This document shows positions 32,214 through 43,283 of a DNA stretch of 64,000 bases, one piece after another (position 1 is the first letter of the stretch; each line of letters begins with the position of its first letter). A program made the translations under genes and the position numbers. Under the pieces are notes generated by a model, which saw nothing but the letters and a program-made list of their open reading frames with translations, searched no databases and had not been told where the DNA came from. The stretch is from positions 9,627,501 through 9,691,500 of the forward strand of contig NC_060018.1 of NCBI RefSeq assembly GCF_021134715.1, given 5' to 3'. The stretch comes from Daphnia pulex. Its lineage: Eukaryota > Arthropoda > Branchiopoda > Diplostraca > Daphniidae.

Positions 32214-32351
32214 TGTCGAAATAGGCCCCGACGAAATAGGCCCGGGAAATAGGACCGAACGAAATAGGCCCACTTTAAATATATTTTTAAAGCGGTCCTA
32301 ATTCTCCGTCATAGTGGGCCTATTTCTCCGTCAAAGTGGGCCTATTTCTCC
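32214..32351. repeat. Short-word inverted cluster, AAATAGGCCC type
   Basis: Four copies of (C)GAAATAGGCCC-like words on the left (32217-32272), an AT centre TTTAAATATATTTTTAAA, then copies of the reverse complement GGGCCTATTTCTCCGTC on the right (to 32351). The whole block can fold into one long hairpin. Confidence 0.7.
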
Positions 32352-32690
32352 CAATTATTTCTAAGATTCATTCGGCCTTGAACGCGTCTCCCCCCTCTAC
32401 CTATGCCAATGCCAGTACTCACGTGAAGTAGGAAATGAACATGTTTGATTAAATAAATCTTACGGATTGATTTCAAACATATCTATAACAATTTCATGTT
32501 TTTTAAAGTAACAAACGCATATCACTTTTAAGTTTCTTGTTTTATGGGGCTGACGCGAGGTGCTGCTCAAGCCGGCCAGAAGGGTGGTCGAGCGGGGGAG
32601 GCTGCACGCACTCATGGGAGAGGGGTGAGAGAAGGGGGGTTTACCTGGGCCATACCATAGACTCCCATGTTTTCCCTTCTTCATACATGT

Positions 32691-32770
32691 CATCGGGTGG
32701 TATAGTGGTCAGCAACTCGGCCTATGATTCTAAAGCGCCGGTGTTGGAATCTCGGCCAAGTCGAAATAGA
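32691..32770 (+). repeat. tRNA-like SINE head
   Basis: GGTGGTATAGTGGTCAGCA is a good A box of the Asp/Gly/Glu type; GGTGTTGGAATCTCGG about 35 bases later resembles a B box. The sequence does not fold into a complete tRNA, and an AT-rich tail follows, so a tRNA-derived SINE head is more likely than a gene. Confidence 0.5.
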
Positions 32771-33044
32771 ATTTTATTTACAAAATATTTTTGAAAAATT
32801 AATAGATCAACAGCATAAAGCGGTGTGGAACTACCCTGGCGAATTTCAACATATTGCTGCCCGGTAAATCTGCCGTGAATCTGAATCAAGGGCCCACCCC
32901 TCAGCCGAAAAACAACCCCATACTGGCACAGTCTTTCTCCCACTACGGTCATAAATTTGAACATGGTCTTTTTCAAATCTAGTGCCGTTGGGGCGGTAAA
33001 CAAAAACTCTGCCACATTCGTCAGATCTACATAAAAAAAAAAAA

Positions 33045-33121
33045 ACGGACGACGCATCAGATTTGAACTCGAGACTCCGGCGTGGAGGGCAACCGATTTA
33101 ACCACTACAGTATCGGCCAGT
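33045..33121 (-). repeat. tRNA-like SINE head, opposite orientation
   Basis: On the minus strand GATACTGTAGTGGTTAAATC (A box) is followed by GAGTCTCGAGTTCAAATC (B box), then an A/T run. Its 5' end abuts the broken Tc1 transposase fragment. Confidence 0.5.
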
Positions 33122-33127
33122 AATTAT

Positions 33128-33732
33128 TTAAAGATACCCAAATGTCTTATCGTCTGTGAAAATAACAGATCGCCACCACTGAGCATCACGATAAGCATGA
33201 AGAGCAGCAAACTCAAATCGATCTTGAATGTGTTGAGGAGAAAGAAAGAATTTCCGCACAGCTCTCCTCGGAATTCGATTGACGGCTTTCAATCGTCGAA
33301 CAATTGTCTGACGAGAGACATCAACATCGGTAGTATCTATTTCAATTAGCAATTAACAAATGATTTCATTCATGAGAATAAAAACTACACTTTACCGGCA
33401 ATTTCCTTTGATGTCGTGATAGGTTTGTTTAGAACCACACGTAACAATCGCTGATCTTTGAGTGGAGTGGTAACTCTTGGTCTGCACGATCCTTCTCGTC
33501 GCAAAATGTCTCCCGTTTCAAGAAATCGGAATTGCCAAAGTCCCACTGTGGCTGGAGAAATGCCTAATTTCCTTGCAATTTCTCTCACACCCAAACCAGA
33601 ATTCGTCAACGAGACAATAGCTCCCCTCTCCGAAAAGGAGAGTTTTTTGTTTGGATTTTCACGAAACATCACGGGTGAATGATTGCAAATTAACACGGTA
33701 ACAGATGAAGAAAACTTTTGCCTTATTGCCAC
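33128..33732 (-). pseudogene. Truncated Tc1/mariner-type transposase
   Basis: Exon 33732-33396 and exon 33336-33128 join in phase across a 59-bp intron (GTAAAG...ATAG). The N-terminal part has the paired HTH (LSFSERGAIVSLTNSGLGVR, EIARKLGISPATVGLWQ, GSCRPRVTTPLKDQRLLRVV) and the second exon the linker and start of the DDE core (FFLSPQHIQDRFEFAALH, WRSVIFTDDKTFG). The first catalytic Asp is in VIFTDD; the frame then ends and the rest of the catalytic domain is missing. A tRNA-like sequence lies a few bases beyond the break. No terminal repeats were found. Dead element copy. Confidence 0.8.
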
Positions 33733-33813
33733 ATATTCATTATTAAAAAAAAATTGATTCCTGAAAGTAATTCATACCCATTGCTATTCGTTTCTTTGTA
33801 ATTTTGCCAACTC

Positions 33814-33881
33814 GTTGTTAGTCTAGTGGATACGGGGGTTTTTCTTCTACCCCTAAGGTCCCGAGTTTAAATCTCGGCATC
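33814..33881 (+). repeat. tRNA-like SINE head
   Basis: TAGTCTAGTGGATACGG (A box) and GGTCCCGAGTTTAAATCTC (B box) lie about 35 bases apart, with a GGGGG/ACCCC stem where the anticodon arm would be. No acceptor stem pairs convincingly. tRNA-derived sequence, probably a SINE. Confidence 0.5.
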
Positions 33882-36470
33882 TCTAAATATGGAATCTCGT
33901 TAAATTGATAATCAAATTATCGTTTTTTATTACTTCTTTAATTAAATGATAGCAACATAATAGGCAATGATTATTAATCGCCAATGAAATGACTTCATTG
34001 ACGTCACGACATTCGGTCAAAATTGACTTGCATGAAACGTGATTCAAAGCAACCTTACGATAACTTTGAATTTTTCCCGCTTTATGGTGCAGGATTTGAA
34101 CAGCTTTTTCCTTTTCTTGTCACTTGTCGAAATATTGACGGTGAGCCTAGGGCCTAAGGCCTACGGCTATTGCAATGCGGTTATTCGTTTTTACCCGCAA
34201 AGGAAATTCCAGACAGCCTGTCTGGTTTCATTCATGATTTTTTTGGGGGGAAAGGCATGACCGGTGGCTAAATGAGCTCATTACTCCTTTTCCCTTCTTC
34301 CAACCTTTCGCTTTGTTCCTAGCCCCCCAAAATTAGGACCAAAAGTGAAACATAGTTTCCCGCAATGTGGGTAGGTGGCTTTCAAAATAAAATCGGTGTT
34401 CGGATTTTTTTGGACCATACTGTACCAATAACAAGCGGCACATTTCGTGTTCCACCGTCCGCGTACGTGTCCCTTTTCTTTCTTCTATATCGTTCAACGG
34501 AAACGGATATTTTCACGCTCGCGATTGTCTTTTCTTTCTCCCATATCCAGTCTTTCCTTTTTCTCTCTCTCTAACTCTCTGCATGCTGTTTTCCTTTTGG
34601 CTGGCATATCTGGCCTCCACCCTCTGTTCGCCATTTTAGGATCGTTTGTGTAACATAGGGCGAGGGAGGAAACATTACCGGCACTCTCCCCTACATCTAT
34701 TGATTCAGAGAATAACACCTGACCCAACCGAACACAGTTGAAGCATAATCATATTACCCGTTTAACAGTTGGGGAAAAAAACCTCCTCTCTCCCCTCCTC
34801 CTCCATACCACACGTACCACACTGTTGATACTTTCCGTCTGGCGGATATATGCCCACTTGTGTGAGAGAACGATAGCGGGTAAAACACACACACACGGTA
34901 TAGATTTGCATGAACAAATTTCCGTGTAATGGCTGCTACATCCGCCCTCCCGGCCTTTTCATTTAGAACAAGAGATGAGGGCGCGACAAAAAAACAGAGA
35001 AAAAAACGGCTGAAAAGTTTTTAAAAGTCCGGTTGAGTGGATTCAGCATCTCCGGAATTCTTGGAATCGACAAGAATTCGATCAGCATCGAAACTGAGAT
35101 GCCCCCAATAAAAATGTGAATAGCGTTGCAGGAGTGGCGCTCAGTCTAAAACCATGTTAATGACACGCGCCAGATGCGTGCGGTTGTATTTGCTTTGATT
35201 GCACACGCACACATTTCGTTGATGGGTCGGCAGATGAGTCATATCGCACGAAATTGATTTGAACGATCCAAGAGTTTGTATCGACCTTCAGAATTTTCTT
35301 TCGGGCCGTTGCCAAGGTTACTCACGGCAGTGTGCTGCGGTCACGGTAATCATTACACCAATCAAATCACCGCAAAAGTAGATCAGCAGATTGTTTGCTT
35401 CAGGGCACGCCTACCACCTGCCCATTTTTCTAAGAAAAGGAGCTCCTTCTGGCGGGCTTGATTTCCTGTAGTTCAATCGACCATTTTTCCCCCTTTACAC
35501 ATCAGAAATAATTTAGTAAAATGAATTCAGTTCGATGACAAAGTCCACACACATTAGAGCGGGGGTTTCAAATTTTATTTTATTATGACGATGGTGAGAC
35601 TTTTGTGTGGAGCGTCGAATGACTGGCGTCGATCACGATGGGAAAATAAAGGTTTTAAATTGGAACTCCGGCCGGATGATGAATCTCGAGTTTGGGAGGG
35701 GTGGGGGGATCATGCGTCTTAATAAGGTTCAATTCCAAACCGGCAGCGGAAACATCTGGAAGACATTTTGACCCCCATCCCGTAACCTTTTCTCTTTTTT
35801 TCTCAACTAAATAAAATTAGGAGAAGATTTTTGTTTACTCAGCCCACCCTTCGGTGGAGATATTTTTAGGGAATGGAACGAATTTTTGTGGGGTGTTTCC
35901 CCGGTATACTGGAAGGGGGCGGAGAGAGAGAAATACGTTTTAAATTATTCCCGAGGTGTTGTCAGTTTTGCATTTCTAGTCGTTCGTCCGTCAAGTGAAG
36001 ATGACGCAATCGCCACAGCGTTACCACGGAATTAAATACCTCTTTCACGAATTGAAACTACGGATAAACTAATACGAAAAAACCTATAGTTATTATTGCC
36101 ACTTACCATTCCATCCATATAGACCTAAGACAAAGTAAATTCTGGCGCGACGCAAAAATAAAGCTAAATAATAAAAAAAACCAACAAACGAACAAAACAA
36201 GCAGCTTTCTGAACTCAAAAACACAACTGAACACACACAAAATTGTTGTAGGATTAACCCCCATGGCGCTACGGTATCTTTCAGTTTATTAGGTACACCC
36301 GTTTCCCCCCCCCCATTTGCGCCGTGTTAAATACGGCGTTTTCAAAAATTTACAAAAAATACTAAAAGTAAAGCTAAATTTTTTTTGTGCCAAAAGAAGC
36401 ACAATTCTTCACTCTATACGAATATAAAGAATGATTTACAATAAAATCAACTCAGAGAACCCTTCCCTAT
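33882..36470. other. Gene-poor, no feature recognised
   Basis: Long AT-rich and pyrimidine-rich stretch with several C- or G-runs (about 35700, 36307). Short open frames have no coding character. No repeats with clear structure were found up to the hairpin at 36471. Confidence 0.4.
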
Positions 36471-36579
36471 ACCCTAAAGTTTTCCACTTCAAAATTTGTC
36501 GAAATTTCTAATGCCTATGGGGGCGACAGTGCAAGTGTGTAGTAAAAAGTACAAATTTTGAAGTGGAAAACTTTAGGGT
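36471..36579. repeat. Perfect 29-bp inverted repeat (hairpin)
   Basis: 36471-36499 (ACCCTAAAGTTTTCCACTTC...) and 36551-36579 are exact reverse complements across a 51-base loop; pairing continues imperfectly outward (CTATA/TGTAT). Could be a small MITE or a hairpin RNA precursor. Confidence 0.75.
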
Positions 36580-38043
36580 GTATCAACAGGTATTGATGGT
36601 GTCCCTGACATACTCAACTCACTTTTTGAAAGACAAATTTCGACAGCTACTTCTATATTACACTTCAAATTTCAGAATTGTAATCGACCGCGCGCTCTCC
36701 AAGGTATTTGGCGATGAGGAAATTGCGGAAAATGTCGGAAATTTTTTCGCAAAATAAAACCATACTCATTAACAAGCCATCTCCCAATTAACCGAACCGA
36801 AATACCCCCTTTTTCCGGAGGTCGTTTTGGGATCGTAATCCGGAAAAGGACTCTAAAAATCCGGACTAGGTCTATTCTGCTCAGAATCGCAGGGCGATTC
36901 TAACGGAATAAAGTCTGGATTTTTATCTTTTTTTGTTAACGAGATAATCATGGTTGTAAATCGTGAAATATCACGAAAACCTAGTCTCCCCCTCCGTCTA
37001 CACTCTCGTCCTTTTTCGGGCAACATATTTGTAGATGGTGTACAAATTCGTCTTTACACATCTTTTGTATACGTATGTATATTCTGTTTAGAAAAAAAAA
37101 CGATTTTTATGCCTCCTGTATAAGTATGCAAATTAGGTTTTTTCGAGTTTTACACTCTTTTAGCGAAAGGAAGAGACCCAGAAATCTTTTTTTCGACCGC
37201 GTTTCTCTCCCATCCCTATACCCCATAATCTCAAGTTCTTTCTTGAAAACCAGCGCGATGGAAATCCATAATGGCGGCTAAAAACGAAAAAAATTTCCAA
37301 GTCCCATCGCCGAAATTCAATGGGGCTAGATGAACACTCGATAAGTTGTTGGCTTAATATATTGTTAGCAAGCTCTTTCATTCAAGAATCAATTTCAGCA
37401 ATCAATTCCCAACTATATATCAATAGCTGGTGGCAAAGCGGATAAATACTGGCTTGTTAATCTGAGGTTACGGGTTCGACTCCCGAAAAAGCATATATAA
37501 ATGTGACAGCCTTTGAATGAGTCTAAGAAAGCAATGAATTACGAAATGTGAAGAAGTAAAATATCAAATGATGAGATTAAATGGAAGTGAAAGTAAATAG
37601 AAAGAAATAAAATAAAACAAAAAATTTTCTTTTTCATTCTTAAAAGTGGGGGATGGTAGAGAAATATTGTGGTAGCGCGAATTTGATAAAACAAAGACGT
37701 TATGACCTTGTGCCAGGGTATACAAAGGATGTACAAAATAAATATGTACACCTTATGTATACCCAGGTTTACAAGCTGGTACCCACTTTCATTTAACACC
37801 AAGTATGTACACCCTTTGTACACCCAAAAAGGGAGAGAGTGTACATCGCTTTTCGCCGTATATTCAACCTTAAAAAAATAACTAATTTATAAAAAATGTA
37901 GCCCGTTCATCCATCTTTCCGAATCCAAGAGGATTTTTTGAAGTATTTTAAGATGTCCAAGATATCACTATTTTCGTGATACCCCCATTTCGACACATTT
38001 TTCAGGCATTTTATTCGGTGTTGCCGATTGCCGTATATGTGAC
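36580..38043. other. Gene-poor stretch with small repeats
   Basis: An imperfect inverted repeat around CTAAAAATCCGGACTA / TAAAGTCTGGATTTTTAT lies at about 36852-36927. At 37720-37850 TGTACA-rich words (TGTACACC, TTTGTACACCC) are repeated. A tRNA-like segment is listed separately. No gene is supportable. Confidence 0.4.
37426..37492 (+). repeat. tRNA-Asn-like SINE head
   Basis: GGTGGCAAAGCGGATAAATA resembles an A box, TTGTTAA an Asn anticodon loop, and GGTTACGGGTTCGACTCCCG a good B box and T arm. The acceptor stem does not pair fully and an AT tail follows. Confidence 0.5.
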
Positions 38044-38169
38044 TTCGCCCCCACTTCTTCGCTTTTTCCATTGTTTCCTATGTATCAAGTCCCATCTGTA
38101 TCGATATACAAGTCTTTGATACATAGGAAACAGGGAAAAAGCGAAGGAGTGGACAGAAAAGGGGGCGAA
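38044..38169. repeat. Hairpin MITE-like element
   Basis: 38044-38088 (TTCGCCCCC...CTTTTTCC...TTTCCTATGTATCAA) and 38116-38169 are reverse complements with few mismatches; the centre contains TATCGATATA. No frame. Size and structure fit a foldback element. Confidence 0.7.
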
Positions 38170-40119
38170 AAGCAAATTAATAATAATTTTAACGTAAAAA
38201 TCAATACCCGGCTGTTTCCACACATCCAACTTTGTTGTACAAAAGCTCGAGTTTCGTCAGGAATATACCAGCATGATATGCTACTGCTAATGAACAACAT
38301 TAAACAAAGTCGAAAGCAGCATTACAGTCATTCCATGAAAAAAATACAATGCCGCATTCGTTTGTGTGATTTGTGTCGATAATCCAGTGCCTTGATGTTT
38401 GATGTCTGTGGTAAAAAGAAAATTTTAATAAGTTAAGACTAAACAAGAACTCACCGACCCACAAAAACAAAGAAAGCGTCAAATCGCTAAGAAAGCGATG
38501 AATGGATTATGGATTGCGTGTCGGGAGTGGGGGTTCCAGTCAATGCCATTATCAGAACACCAGGGAACATTGACCGTATCACACCGAACTTTCCGTATTT
38601 CTCTCTCAAAATGTAAAAATAAAATATTTTTATAATCAAAGAAATAAGTAATCACAAAATTCATAACCCCATGTGTTTAATTTGTAAATAACAAACGGCA
38701 CTAGAAAGCCTTTTTGGTGTCTTCATAACTTTTCGGAGTCTATTGCGTTCTTCAGGATCGTTCAAAGAATTCACCAACTTCTCGGCTGTTACAAACAAAC
38801 CAAGCAACCAAACAAATTAAAAATCTAGTGTAAAATTAAAGTACATTAAAATTAGTTAAAATAAAAATAACATTAAAATTGGTAGTATATAATGTGCAAA
38901 AAAAACAAAAAAAGAGTCGTTCAACTCCATTTTTCTATTACTTATACTGAGAGACTGTAAAACTAATTTTTTTCATTGTTGAATCGAATTTGACAACACA
39001 TTTCAGTTACATTTCAGTTTATTTTAAATAATAATAGCAAAGTTACTAGCACATGCTGATACAAATACAGAACCAAAAATGACAATAAACATTACATAAG
39101 TTACCTGCGATGAAACTGGAGACGACAAAGGTTATCCATATTTCCTTTTTTTGATCTTTAAACAGAGACAAATGAAATACTTGAATATTAATATCAGAAA
39201 GGGCTAACTATTCCAGTTAAACTAAAAACACAGAACAAAACAAACATTGAATTGAAAACACTTCCACTTCAAAACCAGAAACCATGAACTATTCCGATCG
39301 AGCGGCAAGTGCAGCGCCATCAAATTTTCCTATCCGACATTAGAACAAAGTCCACTGTTTTTTAATGAAAACTTATATTTTAGCGCTTTTTATAATTTCT
39401 AATATAATATTGACATTGACTATTTGAGAAATAAATCCGTTTATTTATAAACAATTGAATTGTTGATAGAAATGAATTGTTGTCGGAAATTAAAAAAGAA
39501 AGAATGAGTACGAAAATAAATTATACACCAGTCGATTTGCCACTATAATAATTATTAATTTTTGCCAAAAAAAATCGAAAATAATTTTCATTACTCAGTA
39601 ACCATCGAATAAGAATTATAACACCTTCCACTCTTCGGTTTTGTTAAATATAGATTTATTATGTGAGGTATTAATCACGCGTCTAGTGTTGTTGATTACG
39701 CAATTTTTCCAACGTCTTCACAAAAGACGAAGACGAAGACGAAGAGAAGTTTCAGAATCTCAATATAAGTTATCGAACCATTCCTTTAGATGTCAATAAT
39801 TGACGAACACTGACCACAAAAGTCAGCCAGATTTACAAACGAAACTTTTACACTTTAGACTGAAAAAATGCATGGCGGAATTTAAAGTCTACGAGAAATA
39901 AATTGCAATTAGTTGTTGTGTTAATTGTAATTTGAAACATGTGTTATTACCTGGTTAGTTATTTGTGGCATTTGTGCTATGTTGTGCAGGGACAGGCTGT
40001 TGTTTGGATGGATGTTATTGATGACAGTTCTTAATTGTTAAAGCTTACCGATAAAATAGTTGACAATATATTCTATGTTAAAACCTATGTAGACTGAGTG
40101 GTGGAGGACCGACAAATAA
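38170..40119. other. AT-rich, no gene recognised
   Basis: No convincing frame, RNA gene or structured repeat. The composition is strongly AT-rich with many A-runs. Confidence 0.4.
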
Positions 40120-40356
40120 TATAATTTAAATGTTATTTCAATTATTAATTGTGGAATTGAAAAACTTACGGTTACAGCAGTTGATCTAGTTCAGACAACT
40201 CCAGGATTTTCTCCCTGTTTCCTTATACCAGTTCTAAGATTACTTATTGGCAGTACTGTAGAATCAACAAGGATACCATTTACTCCAACATTACTTTACA
40301 GAAACGACACTGTACTATTTGCCTTAACGAACGTAAGCAACATTGGGGTATCGTAA
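40120..40356 (+). other. Coding-like open frame without ATG
   Basis: A 78-codon open frame ends at TAA 40354-40356. Its middle and end (VDLVQTTPGFSPCFLIPVLR, ESTRIPFTPTLLYRNDTVLF, ALTNVSNIGVS) look like real protein. A TTACAG acceptor-like site lies at 40171-40176. Further coding-like residues in another register follow at ~40450-40520 (LVVDSAPADIALEQQNILI, preceded by a stop). Family not recognised; possibly an exon or relic. Confidence 0.3.
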
Positions 40357-41869
40357 TTGAGTCCCAATTTAAAATATTTAAAACCAAGTCCTGGTTAGTC
40401 CAATTATTTTTTATCTAGGAACAAAAATAACAAATATTGTGGAACGTAGTTCATTCTGACTGGTAGTGGATTCTGCTCCAGCTGATATTGCTCTTGAACA
40501 GCAGAATATTCTTATTTGATGTCGACGACATTAGCAGTTGCCATTGTTGTGTACAAAAAAATAGTTATTATTGCAAATAAAATTGAAAATGAACAAAACT
40601 GTTAGGAAGTACCTTTCATTAGTTTTATGAGTTCTTCGGTGATTCTTCCTTGAGAAGAGAAAATCACAACCAAAATGCCTGCAGGATATCAGTGCATCAC
40701 ATTTCCCTACGTTTTAAGACATGAAGCAGGCATGGAAATCTTCATTATTATAAGAAATACTAGAAGATATTTTAGTTATTTCATGATTATACTGAAATAT
40801 TTCTTTAAGCAAAATCAAATTTTTACTTCTCCGTTTCTTTTGACATAGCTGAAGCTTTCGAATAAAATCATTTTTCACGACTTCTGACAACATCTTAAAC
40901 AAGGTAGACAGAAATTAACATTTGGAAAATTCATTCTAGAGTGATTAAAACTAATTGTATTATGAAATATAAAAAAACTAATTCTTGACATACCGATTTA
41001 TGAAGCAATAGTGTGTACCTCCCCCCCCAAAAAAAAAAATCATTTTTTTATTCCTTTGGCTTTAGAGGGAGATATGGGTAATACATGATACAAGAAATCA
41101 TTTCCAAAAGTCTTAGATTTTTAAAATGAAATTATCATTCCGTGCGTGCTATTTTAATTTTTGAATAAAAATTTATTTTTAAAATTTATATTTTGGTATG
41201 ATATACGATTTAGAACAAATAAATCCTATCGGTGCTTTGCCGGTTAATAGTTTTACATGGAAAAAATATTTTAACAAAGTTTGAGCCCCTTGCGTTGTTA
41301 TTTTATTCACGCACAATCAGTCTCAAGAGAAACATTACGTTTTTTCGAGAAGGTACGTTCTGTATTTCATATTTCCATTACAACGTTTGTATGGCTTCTT
41401 TACTCATATTCTAGACACTAAAACGTGAACGGACTTTCTTCTATCTCTTCTATCATAGAGCTGTCTCGATAGTCGCCAATTAACTTGATCTCTACGCAAT
41501 CGTTAACTGTTATAAGAGAGTCGAAAAATTCTTTAGGCGCATTTTGGTTCAAAAATTCAGCTGAAGTGAAGTACAAGTGTGTATCTTGGCGTGAATTTGG
41601 ATTTTTAATTCATTACAGCTCAATTTTTAAATTCATGTTTCCCTACTAATTTTTTTACTTCAGCTGAATAGATGTCTGGACCTCTGTTCACCTCCCCCAA
41701 TTCACTATTCACCTATCGATTTGTGCACCTCCCATTTTTATATATGTTGCATACAAAAAGCAGACGGAATAAAAAAATACTATTATTTTTAAAACCTCAT
41801 GAGTGTGTTTTGAGTTCGTTCGTTCATATAGTTATTTTTTGTTACTTTTTCCGCAGTAGTGTTTGAAAA
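40357..41869. other. Gene-poor, weak frames and a small inverted repeat
   Basis: A minus-strand frame at 40902-40714 (MLSEVVKNDFIRKLQLCQKK...) has plausible composition but no homologue or splice context. ATTCAGCTGAAGT (41555-41567) and its reverse complement (41657-41669) form a 115-bp inverted repeat. Otherwise nothing. Confidence 0.35.
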
Positions 41870-42264
41870 ATGACTTTAGAACCTGTCTCAGAAAATATAG
41901 AACTCATTTGGACTCAAATTGAAATTTGGAAAAAAATAATAACACGACCAAAGTTATTACTGATGAGAACTCCAAACCCATTTGGAATGGCAAAAAAGAT
42001 AGAGAGCAATTACAGCTGGATCACGTTGTAAAATTGCTTTTCCTTGGTATGTCTATCACATATTACCACTTAGATTCTGTAAGTTTTAATTTTCTTTCCT
42101 TTTTTGTTTTTTCAACAGAACTTGTTAAAGAAAATTACTTCATTTTGAGTGCAAAGGGCCTCAAAGTTTTACCGGTCTGGGAGTCTATTGGTAATAAGCT
42201 GCAAGAAGCAGTCTACAAATTTTCAAATAGTTCAGACCGTGCCAACAAACTAAAAGTGAAATGA
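41870..42264 (+). pseudogene. Truncated Myb/SANT-like DNA-binding protein
   Basis: Exons 41870-42046 and 42119-42264 join in phase over a 72-bp intron (GTATGT...CAACAG). The second frame reads HVVKLLFLELVKENYFIL, GLKVLPVWESIGNKLQEAVY and KFSNSSDRANKLKVK, then TGA. This follows the pattern of Myb/SANT-like domains carried by many Harbinger-associated or domesticated arthropod genes. The start MTLEPVSENIELIWTQIEI is one register off from the rest, so there is a frame break near 41925. The domain stops before its final helix, and a tRNA-like sequence begins a few bases later. Family call moderate. Confidence 0.5.
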
Positions 42265-42266
42265 AA

Positions 42267-42330
42267 TAGCCTTGTGGTTAAGCGCATAGTATGCAAAACT
42301 GATTTCGTTAACAAGGTCTGGTGCTGAAGT
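42267..42330 (+). repeat. Weak tRNA-like segment
   Basis: CCTTGTGGTTAAGCGCAT matches an A box; the B-box region (GGTCTGGTGCTGA) is poor. Probably the head of a decayed SINE inserted into the Myb/SANT-like gene. Confidence 0.3.
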
Positions 42331-43283
42331 ACTCAAGAAAAAACCAAGCTATTTGAATGAAATGGAACTAATGATTGGTAAATCTTAAATGTTATAGCAA
42401 CCATCTGCATATAACACACAACACAAATTGTTCGTCAAAATATGAAACTCTCTTGTCATTCAAGTTCTTTTTCTTTTGTCCATACTCAAGTGATATTGGA
42501 TACAAAAAAAATAAAAAATACAATCTTGAACAATACAAATTTAAAAAATGTTACCTGGTCTCTATTCTTCTTTTAATTTGAAAAGTAATAATTAATTTGT
42601 CAGTAGCAAGATTTTGTCAAAAAGCGATTTAAAGTAGTCTGCTTTAAAGGGGAGGAGTCAGGACTAAAAAAAAATGCATTTTGGCGTTTTTCCATGTTTT
42701 AAAATGCAATTAAGCTGAATTTGAGGTGAATTGCATTTAACCTAAATTCAATTAAGCAAAACCCATTTTTGCCTTAATTTATTTCACTTTAGGTGAATAA
42801 AAGCTGAATTGGGCCAAAATGAAACAAATTTTGAAGTAGGTATATTTTAAAGTAATAAAAGGCCAACGAATGGTGAAACGATTTTATACAATACACAATA
42901 GTAATCTCTAGGAAACACATTGTTTTTCAAGCAGTTTTCAATCCACTCTTTACCTTTCTTCGCTTGAAACGTCACATATGAATGGACCCAGTTCATCTTT
43001 GTCCAAAACCCCAAATCTTCGGTAATATGCGGTTGGAAACTATTCTAATCTTCTTTAATTCTTTAAAAAAGCTTGTACAGTATCTTGCACAGAAACTCAG
43101 ACGGACGGACAATTTTTCTGTCCAGAACCACCTAGTGGCTGGTCAGATAAATTCAAGTCTTTGTTTTTAGAAAAAAGGCTGTAGGCTAACGAAGATGATT
43201 TATTTTCCAGATTAAGAAAAAAATAAAACTTTTAGAAAGAAGAAAAGCGGCCTTTTTAGCATTTTAGACGGCCTCGTTTCAAG
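42331..43283. other. AT-rich, no gene
   Basis: At 42700-42740 AAATGCAATT and AATTGCATTT with repeated GAATTT words form a small hairpin. No coding content recognised. Confidence 0.4.

Noticed and set aside
32691..37492. Possible functional tRNA genes (32691, 33045, 33814, 37426)
   Set aside because: A and B boxes are present but acceptor and anticodon stems do not pair well; tails and context fit SINEs better.
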